64,000 nt of DNA, taken from assembly GCA_020055645.1 (NCBI GenBank), contig CM034546.1, forward strand, positions 95,790,001 to 95,854,000, written 5' to 3'. This document shows positions 56,901 through 60,019 of the stretch, one piece after another. The DNA comes from Tomocerus qinae. Its lineage: Eukaryota; Arthropoda; Collembola; Entomobryomorpha; Tomoceridae. The notes below the pieces were generated by a model. The model was not told where the DNA came from and searched no databases. It was given only the letters and a program-made list of their open reading frames with translations. Both the position numbers and the translations under genes were made by a program. Every line of letters begins with the position of its first letter. Positions within the stretch are counted from its first letter, which is position 1.

Positions 56901-58586
56901 AGCAGTTGCAGATTTTGCCTTAATTTGCCTGGCTATAAGAATTGCAGATTGTGTTTCGGCTGTATTCACAAGTATTCTAGCGTGTGTCTTATCAGTACTT
57001 ACCTGTTGAACTGTTTGATGCTATTCCTCCCTCGCTTACTACTACAGCTTCGTGAGTTAGACAGAGTCCAGACATAATTTATAAGAGAAGTATACGACAG
57101 TTGTTTTCTGTGTAGTTGTTATGTAGTTATGTACAGAGATAGAGTAATAATATCTGTACATGACTTGCTTTGGCATCACCTTTTGTTTGTCTTTATATCT
57201 CTTCGTTGTTGCTCTGTAATCAAGGCCGCTACTTTCACTTTCGATGTATTTTCATCTTTTCTGCACATGGAGTCTACAATCGAGATTAGAATGTATAGAC
57301 AATCTGTAGAACGAACAGTGCCTTGGATATTATGTACATGACGACAAGGCAACTGCTACACGTACATAAAACCTATAGCTAGTCCAACATAGTTTACATA
57401 CCTACACTACGTAGTCCATAAAGCCTACGCTAAATTTTATTCTTCATGCCTACTTTAGTAGATCTGACTCTAGACAGAAAGAAGATCCTAATAAACCAGT
57501 TATAAAAATTCTTTACTCAATCTCAATGTAACGCGTGTAAGCCTACTATAAAAGTCAATAATATCTGTCTGTTATGATACGAGTATATCTGTCTGTCTCT
57601 GAGAACCAACTCTTAATCTATATACAGAAAGTATCATACTCTGTCTGTACTTAGTGTTTTATTGAACGTATTGTATGCATCGAAAGTATTTGTAGCCATG
57701 TACAAGCATTTTTGAGGATTGGAAGCTCAGTCAACTTGATTTGTTTGAGTGAAACATGAGTTTAAGCATTCTTGTGTGAGTTTAGAAGATGATTCATACC
57801 CTGTATAACGTCCTTTTAATACGGTTACTCTTGGTATATAGGACATAAATCTTAGAGGTAATAAAATGTGAAGCAGTCTGCAAGAATTCACCTTGAATTA
57901 GTGAGGATTGGGTGTAGAGCTTTAAAATAATCTTTGTCTAATCCCAAGTAAAACGAAGGTACGCAAGAGTCCGTAGACCTAAACCCAACCTATTTACCTC
58001 AATACAATACTTGACTACGGAGAATTGATTTGAACTTACCTGTGATACTACAAAATGCTCAACGCATGAAGAGATGATAATACAATCGGATGAATGTATA
58101 AACTTTTAGTAAAAAATGCCGGTATGCATATGCATGTATGTTAGTATGATTCTTTTTCCCATTCCAAGTTTTTTCTTTGTGGACGCACCTGTCTCATTTG
58201 AGTCAAGTTCAGTGCATCTCATTTTCTTAAAATCGTCACATCCACCTATCACACACTTTTGCAAATAAGCTTAGGATATTTCGTCTACTTGGGTGCATTA
58301 GCTTTTAGCTCCATTAGTGTTGACGTACATTTCTAATACTTTATACTTTCTGTCAGACTTAATAGCAGTGACTGTGTGTGGAGCGTACTTTATTCTATAT
58401 CTCTGACAATAAGTATTCAACAAAAGACTGGGAAACAGAACACAATGACTTGGTGAAGAGCGTTTTAATCACCGTGCTTCTTTTAAGTTGTTTAACCACT
58501 ACCTCTTGCTCGGGGTCTTTAATCGCTGCCTCTCTTTGCCTTTGAACTCTTTTGTGGTCTATCATTTCCATGCGTAGCACTACCAT
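2808..58586 (-). CDS. jbug: Jitterbug-type filamin gene, full span (33 coding exons)
   Basis: Filamins are actin-binding scaffolds that cross-link F-actin and tether membrane and signalling proteins. Joining the exons below gives 8,685 nt (2,894 aa plus stop) with every splice phase consistent. The domain order is three calponin-homology domains (residues about 40-390), then about 24 filamin repeats marked by closing motifs such as VPGSPF, then a tail ending MGQMSWRGSQAQL. Vertebrate filamins and Drosophila Cheerio have two CH domains. Three in tandem is the hallmark of Drosophila Jitterbug, hence the symbol. The coding exons are separated by mostly 75-350-nt introns, plus four of 5.3-15.5 kb. 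A Ser/Asn-rich insert of about 210 residues is present near residues 653-865. The terminal exon ends without an obvious vertebrate-like hinge plus dimerisation repeat. Assignment to filamin is certain; to the jitterbug branch, likely. Confidence 0.93.
3057..3238 (-). CDS. jbug: Filamin exon: last canonical repeat
   Basis: Encodes AFRVEMQRESQKDRTILCKF then DPTEPGDYRVEVRWAGEHVP and GSPFSVMIFDTQEELHHFLQ. This is the final recognisable filamin repeat. It ends in phase 0 at a CAG|GTCAGT donor. Confidence 0.96.
3334..3794 (-). CDS. jbug: Filamin exon: two late repeats
   Basis: Encodes SVPGCPMTVQVGAIGDSSKV, FIDTRRAGPGELTAQCMGPR, a repeat closing GDHVPGSPFNLKVVGLPDAS, then FICDTRGAGAGQLTVRVRGP ending KG. 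The GPKGAF junction with the next exon is highly characteristic of filamins. Confidence 0.96.
3891..4130 (-). CDS. jbug: Filamin exon: one repeat
   Basis: Encodes EYDGPVVLSGAGLVSARCGE, FTIDASQAGLGPAQVSLHSS, then YVPRVPGNYELNVTWGGK. Phase 2 at both ends. It joins SVPGCPMTVQV of the next exon. Confidence 0.95.
4278..4557 (-). CDS. jbug: Filamin exon: one repeat
   Basis: Encodes QVIQLAVGEERKIAFNTIDA, PGVLEAKVEQIGATDTTGNM, then KAGEYKLIMKWGHFDIEGAP and KRIFVHSVPVG. EGAPKRIFV is an altered closing motif. Enters in phase 1 and leaves in phase 2. Confidence 0.95.
4635..5195 (-). CDS. jbug: Filamin exon: two repeats
   Basis: Encodes DLSQAGNALLESDVTGPEGL, a repeat closing GEPVPGCPIVIQAEEAGAAK, then FQATYVPTETGVFDVRVTWA and GIDIPGSPFHPRVVDGEKLR. 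Phase 1 at both ends. The 20-intron run of phase 1 ends after this exon. Confidence 0.95.
5275..5535 (-). CDS. jbug: Filamin exon: one repeat
   Basis: Encodes SSGRDFDVVVSGPGGVAVPV, LRAEFTPNVPGTHEVAVYHK, then SKMVKGSPFMCHVFDPQKVL and ALTVGQSIVLP. Phase 1 at both ends. It lacks a complete ATG-started frame but is clear by homology. Confidence 0.95.
5629..5940 (-). CDS. jbug: Filamin exon: one repeat
   Basis: Encodes DISRSGLDHEYDDIIDVKVK, GIFIVNFRPILPLIHRVHVL, then FNAKGCPFDLIVADSGVHAK ending LTK. The GCPF variant of the closing motif is used. Phase 1 at both ends. Confidence 0.95.
6026..6256 (-). CDS. jbug: Filamin exon: divergent repeat
   Basis: Encodes PDGTSTVRVRTRTLPSGYLR, AEFTPDRVGTYDISIIEGSK, then LILPHPLKAKVFDPLLVRIR and LGQDFTFK. 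PHPLKAKVFD replaces the usual GSPF motif. Phase 1 at both ends. Confidence 0.94.
6344..6856 (-). CDS. jbug: Filamin exon: two repeat ends
   Basis: Encodes PHSISIALDGEPVPGSPFNC, VDASQAGEGTLELVVTTGKQ, FNDVDVPGSPFECAIEESYS and a spacer (GNSGLELESISDSSLIQQGI) before EIPDVSVQ. Phase 1 at both ends. Confidence 0.95.
6943..7062 (-). CDS. jbug: Filamin exon: half repeat
   Basis: Encodes ADVSQCSVLVLTPSGSHLPI then KLQASFTPIEVG. ASFTPIEVG is the usual middle motif of a repeat. Phase 1 at both ends. Confidence 0.94.
7153..7437 (-). CDS. jbug: Filamin exon: one repeat
   Basis: Encodes DASQAGAGNLEIIVSVGGRN, FRVNFRPHEAAPHTLSVRFN, then GESVPNSPFTCKVTDTSQVS and a following repeat start. The closing motif has Asn in place of Gly (PNSPF). 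Phase 1 at both ends. Confidence 0.95.
7569..7706 (-). CDS. jbug: Filamin exon: short repeat segment
   Basis: Encodes DHTVEVSVGGQAVPGSPFLV then KAYDASKVKVADITPGIRGK ending PVYFS. It joins IDASQAGAGN in the next exon. Phase 1 at both ends. Confidence 0.95.
7994..8221 (-). CDS. jbug: Filamin exon: repeat end and next repeat start
   Basis: Encodes SPFRCEVVDASKVTITGDGL then VGRRATFSIEPEGALGTPEV and KFLVEYVPVDVG. Phase 1 at both ends. Confidence 0.95.
8323..8490 (-). CDS. jbug: Filamin exon: half repeat
   Basis: Encodes ETSQAGPGNLEVTVNGGQVP then AISFTPKEAKTHLIELRFNS ending EDIPG, which joins GSPFRCEVVD. Phase 1 at both ends. Confidence 0.95.
8575..8679 (-). CDS. jbug: Filamin exon: repeat closing motif
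   Basis: Encodes PVPGSPFACKVYDVGAIKVK then DTDKGIVGKPVTFL. The exon is only 105 nt and lacks an ATG. The VPGSPFACKVYD motif and matching phase-1 boundaries identify it. Confidence 0.93.
8841..8969 (-). CDS. jbug: Filamin exon: half repeat
   Basis: Encodes PGGVSVPAQVMEKSKNTFGV then EFTPRIPGEHRISVLLKGTG ending VK. It joins EPVPGSPF in the next exon. Phase 1 at both ends. Confidence 0.94.
8970..14292 (-). other. jbug: 5.3-kb filamin intron, no recognised content
   Basis: AT-rich intron between the exons at 14293-14529 and 8841-8969. It contains short GA-rich tracts near 13980-13992 and 14137-14150 and only short chance open frames. No exon, RNA gene or transposon was recognised. Confidence 0.7.
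14293..14529 (-). CDS. jbug: Filamin exon upstream of the 5.3-kb intron
   Basis: Encodes GARFAVSFVPLEPVDHTVTV then FNKESVPGSPFIATVSADPG and AAPVGKTAHFTLNNVHSSLD ending VSVEG. It joins PGGVSVPAQV in the next exon across the 5.3-kb intron. Phase 1 at both ends. Confidence 0.95.
14615..15235 (-). CDS. jbug: Filamin exon: two and a half repeats
   Basis: Encodes VDASQAGEGQLEISINDGEL, a repeat closing ETIPGCPIICQVADTRQVAV, another closing SPAPGTPFTAKAYDAKRVYV, and the start VDASQAGEGNLEITIGAKGR. The donor is GTCAAT, a weak match to consensus. Phase 1 at both ends. Confidence 0.95.
15318..15530 (-). CDS. jbug: Filamin exon: repeat lacking the GSPF motif
   Basis: Encodes PARKPLSYRLLEEGSGQFVL then EFTPSDVGTHVIEVIIAGRR, then LSVVAKVYNSSLIRVVDVAP ending GQTAQFK. 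The FTPSDVGTH and VYNSSLIRV strands are typical. The usual closing VPGSPF is replaced by RRLSVVAKVYN, so this repeat is divergent. No ATG is present, so it does not stand out as an open frame. Confidence 0.92.
15644..15841 (-). CDS. jbug: Filamin exon: repeat following the large intron
   Basis: Encodes GSPWRVNVMDKADGVMDPPT and then VRHVRFGKNATFEISAPGFS...VDVTVS. It completes one repeat and starts the next, with a spacer (DKADGVMDPPTETRQGESGD) longer than in the other repeats. Phase 1 at both ends. Confidence 0.94.
15842..31378 (-). other. jbug: 15.5-kb filamin intron, no recognised content
   Basis: Intron between the exons at 31379-31546 and 15644-15841. It is AT-rich, with short random open frames only (for example about 100 codons at 22278-22580 and at 22809-23111), short GA-rich and (TAC)n tracts, and no recognised domain or RNA gene. 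Its size relative to the other introns suggests possible enhancers or an internal promoter, but no element was identified. Confidence 0.7.
31379..31546 (-). CDS. jbug: Filamin exon before the 15.5-kb intron
   Basis: Encodes DGRGAGPGHLAILVDGGRVT then RFKAVFLPHDTGPHSVDMTF, ending NGNTVPG. The donor, GTTCGT, is poor (T at +3). It nevertheless joins perfectly to GSPWRVNVMD in the exon at 15644-15841, across 15.5 kb. Reading through the donor gives a divergent tail of about 50 codons to a stop near 31215. Confidence 0.92.
31622..31837 (-). CDS. jbug: Filamin exon: repeat 4
   Basis: Encodes ...NGRVPVRTTESGSSISAKYF and PTEVGEHLIDVSVGHRAIDG, then SPFRAAVYNPNAIKVTRVPN, covering most of one repeat and the next repeat's opening strand. 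Ends at VEIE, phase 1. The donor is GTATTA. Confidence 0.94.
31934..32713 (-). CDS. jbug: Filamin exon carrying a long Ser/Asn-rich insert
   Basis: The exon opens with GSPFSLRVG, closing repeat 3, and ends with a new repeat start (LGVVQIHSQATVTITSEFGQ then SLENVNIEITG). Between them lie about 210 residues dominated by Ser, Asn, Thr and Lys, beginning with the basic patch SSRSKRRKD. This segment has no Ig-like pattern and should be disordered, acting as a hinge-like spacer or a phosphorylatable platform. The frame is open throughout and flanked by normal splice sites (phase 1 at both ends), so it is not an artefact of reading an intron. Confidence 0.93.
32808..32923 (-). CDS. jbug: Filamin exon: second half of repeat 3
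   Basis: Encodes SIPYNTEYIADGVKRILLPV then GGKHRVHIYFNGHEIRG. The last residues join GSPFSLRV in the next exon to complete the closing motif of the repeat. Enters in phase 2 and leaves in phase 1. Confidence 0.92.
33129..33250 (-). CDS. jbug: Filamin exon: start of repeat 3
   Basis: Encodes LDTLDTSLNPAVPGLPFAFI then CDSRGTGGLGDVDIDVTHEG, matching the opening strands of a filamin repeat (D-x-R-G-x-G...G). It ends within an Arg codon, phase 2, at a GTGCAA donor. Confidence 0.9.
33385..33906 (-). CDS. jbug: Filamin exon: first two repeats
   Basis: Encodes two filamin Ig-like repeats. The first closes with EPVVGSPLKCRVLPNLSEI and the second with KDIQGSPFPCFVYDPNGIK. Conserved features include VEVKGPSGKVDCRL and FKPDEPGEWKVTVMYKG. 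Both boundaries are phase 0, unlike most of the later exons. Confidence 0.95.
34117..34304 (-). CDS. jbug: Filamin exon: end of CH3 and linker
   Basis: Encodes IKGGEKLGVTSILRAKDMAD then VDHLGVMAYTAAFQWLPKRP, closing the third CH domain. It continues into the linker GQRVSVTWETNIYRKGAP ahead of the first filamin repeat. Ends in phase 0. Confidence 0.93.
34392..34509 (-). CDS. jbug: Filamin exon: middle of CH3
   Basis: Encodes TDWNNGQLLCELVRSLGG, then PVPGMDNLSTEQENWESNLS. TDWNNGQLLCELV parallels SDWNSGINLSALI in CH2. It has no usable ATG, so it is easily missed as an open frame. Phase 0 in and phase 1 out, flanked by TTTGCAG and GTGAG splice sites. Confidence 0.92.
34853..35067 (-). CDS. jbug: Filamin exon: end of CH2 and start of CH3
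   Basis: Encodes EYNCRVAMDVAKKELGVPVV followed by LDELSGMTYVSYFM, the end of CH2. A third CH start follows at once, STLNWVRNQLPQRHISNFT. The two CH starts (LMLAWLRSALP and STLNWVRNQLP) are clearly paralogous, which is the evidence for a third CH domain. Ends in phase 0. Confidence 0.94.
35149..35403 (-). CDS. jbug: Filamin exon: end of CH1 and start of CH2
   Basis: Encodes NVDIVNGNLKLILGLIWSLI, the diagnostic C-terminal helix of a CH1 domain. After a short linker (FPPKK), CH2 starts with LMLAWLRSALPETQINNFTS and DWNSGINLSALIDYC. Ends at DPKEG, phase 1. It joins the distant CH1 exon across a 12.2-kb intron that contains the transposon remnant. Confidence 0.95.
35404..37884 (-). other. jbug: Filamin intron, part proximal to the transposon
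   Basis: Left part of the 12.2-kb intron between the CH1 exon at 47574 and the exon at 35149-35403. AT-rich. Only short chance open frames were found, with no recognised elements until the transposon at 37894. Confidence 0.7.
37885..37893. repeat. Left target-site duplication of the MULE remnant
   Basis: ATCCGTCTG here is identical to 38819-38827 and directly abuts the element. A 9-bp duplication is typical of Mutator-like transposons. Confidence 0.85.
37894..38818. mobile_element. Mutator-like (MULE) DNA transposon remnant, 925 bp
   Basis: The left end begins GATTCACCCCCGAATTGTC. The right end, read in reverse complement, begins GGGACCACCCCAAATTGTC. Inside both ends are arrays of the 9-mer TTGTCAACA and near-copies: about five at 37907-38010 and about six, in opposite orientation, at 38690-38805. 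Such subterminal arrays are typical of transposase-binding regions. A perfect 9-bp direct repeat flanks the element. The interior holds a MULE transposase fragment on the minus strand. The small size and truncated frame mark it as an internally deleted, non-autonomous copy lying in a filamin intron. Confidence 0.85.
38266..38556 (-). pseudogene. MULE transposase fragment
   Basis: A 96-codon frame starting MQFTRDQDLQTQALLPPEHL and ending NNLKKLYSCETWIADGTFKT. The block LIFTTANNLKKL...WIADGTFKT matches the N-terminal border of the MULE transposase domain, where a W-x-x-DGTFK motif precedes the first catalytic region (family knowledge). The frame stops two residues later (TQ, then TAA), so the catalytic core is missing. 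It is a truncated remnant with no expected activity. Confidence 0.75.
38819..38827. repeat. Right target-site duplication of the MULE remnant
   Basis: ATCCGTCTG, a perfect copy of 37885-37893. Confidence 0.85.
38828..47573 (-). other. jbug: Filamin intron, distal part
   Basis: Right part of the 12.2-kb intron. A (AGT)n microsatellite is at 41811-41831. An open frame of 128 codons at 46097-46483 starts at GTG, has no domain and no splice logic, and is treated as chance. Nothing else was recognised. Confidence 0.65.
41811..41831. repeat. (AGT)7 microsatellite
   Basis: Seven tandem AGT units in the filamin intron. A shorter (TAC)n tract occurs near 27618 in another intron. Confidence 0.9.
47574..47892 (-). 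CDS. jbug: Filamin exon: first part of CH domain 1
   Basis: Encodes LWIEIQAHTFRNWVNEHLRP and then SVHDLSTDLCDGTRLIALVE, the classic start of an actin-binding CH1 domain (W-x-x-x-Q-x-x-T-F...W-x-N). The exon ends at KLVNI with a GTAATC donor, phase 1. The open frame continues upstream through VGLLARSPEG to an acceptor ending GAACAG. Confidence 0.93.
47893..58502 (-). other. jbug: 10.6-kb first filamin intron (inferred)
   Basis: Stretch between the CH1 exon and the putative first exon. AT-rich. Several open frames of about 70-111 codons (for example minus 53920-54255 and plus 48250-48576) have low-complexity or random composition, and none was accepted. Undetected 5' non-coding exons may exist here. 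Confidence 0.55.
58503..58586 (-). CDS. jbug: Putative first coding exon of filamin
   Basis: From an ATG at 58586 the exon reads MVVLRMEMIDHKRVQRQREA... and ends DPEQE at a GAG|GTAGTG donor in phase 0. That matches the phase-0 acceptor of the exon at 47574-47892, joining ...DPEQE to VGLLARSPEG. The charged, non-repetitive composition looks coding. It is separated from the next exon by 10.6 kb, so the link is inferred. An internal start at the Met of KGMQIKGNEDLW in the next exon is the alternative. Confidence 0.45.
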
Positions 58587-59903
58587 TAATACTAACCATA
58601 AGTTAAATGCAAGTAGGCACTGTGAAATAATTTATCTTGACTAGACTGACTGTTGCATAATAACAATGTTTCTCCCCTGTATCTATTTAAAGATAGGATG
58701 TACCATTTGTACTCCTATAATCGAACAACTAGATGCTTTTTATTCTCCACCTTTCTATACCATTCTTATCCGTACATCATCTACAACTTAATGTGCAGTT
58801 GTTCACTCAGGAATGTATGTAAAGCTAAAATAAACTCCATTCTTTGTAGTACTTACCCATTGTGTTACCCAGAGTTTAATATGTATAAAAGCTTATTTGT
58901 TAGAACTAATGGTCATCACTCATCATACGCGTTTATAGATCGCTAATGAATGTGTGTCTCTACATAAGAAAATTAATTCTTACAATTACAATTAGCAATA
59001 CTTATCTACTCTTTATTGTTATTCAGTATTGTGTAATGGATTACTGGGATTAGAGTGTCTCCCAAACGGTCTCCTGTCGCTTTCATTCATGTAGCTCACT
59101 TAAACCTAGTCAAACCACCGCAGACAGTTCGTTTGTCTTCCTTTTCAAATGATATAATGGAATCTGTGACATGACAATCCCTTGGGATGGGAATTAGCAT
59201 TGTCATTCATTTATGCTCTGTGGTGTGGCATTGCATGACTTATCTTATAAGACTATTTTGTTTGTGACTCTGTTGCTAATTTTTGAGAACCTATTAGCAT
59301 TGCTAATGAAATGAAGGTAATAACTCAAAAATTGCCAACCATTTGTATAATGATATCATTATCTATACCATGCTCTTTATTATTAAATTATGCTAACTAT
59401 CTCAAATTGCATATTGCATTTAGTATTTTGCACTCTCGACGATCGCCAGACAAAGATTTAACACAAGTAATCAGATTTATTGCGACATTTGCATAGAAAT
59501 CTACTAGACTAAGACAAATATGACATTTACTTTGGCTTGACAGACAGATATCATTTTTATAGTCACTGACATATTTAGTTGCAATGCAGAAGATTGCAAG
59601 ATTCCAAGTTGTTTGTGAAGGAGTCGTGTTCACTAGTGACAGTATTCACCCAACTCTCGTTGTAGATCAATCAAGACTTTGCTTATGCTATGCTTTACTG
59701 AATTAAACTACAGTAGATTATTAGGATCTGATATCGACATGGATACAGATGAAACAATAGCAGTTTGCTTATAAAGCTTACCCTATTTCAAAGCTTTGAT
59801 GAGGCAATGAAAAAATTTTACTTGCATATTTGATAACATTAGCTCTCAACAAACGAGATGACATGGAGGAATGTGGAGGCGGATGCTCCAGTTAAATTCC
59901 TAA
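58587..59903. promoter_or_regulatory. Intergenic stretch between two divergent genes
   Basis: About 1.3 kb lies between the putative first filamin exon (minus) and the first ATG of the unassigned plus-strand gene at 59904. Start sites of both genes should lie here or nearby. No TATA box or other motif could be assigned with confidence. Confidence 0.35.
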
Positions 59904-60019
59904 ATGAGTACATTTTTCAAAGGCAAAATTTCAGAAGAGTCAGAACCCAACGAAAATTATCACAGTTCGAATAGCAATAACTCCACCAAAAGACGTGTCT
60001 GGAGTCTGGAAGAAATGGC
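59904..60019 (+). CDS. Candidate first exon of the unassigned gene
   Basis: The ATG in AAATGA at 59904 opens MSTFFKGKISEESEPNENYH then STKRRVWSLEEM and meets a strong GTAAGT donor at 60020. To enter the next frame it needs the acceptor at 60052-60053, an intron of only 34 nt. Alternatives are a start at the ATG at 60106, or an upstream exon feeding the frame open from 59908 with an intron 60020-60079. Confidence 0.35.
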
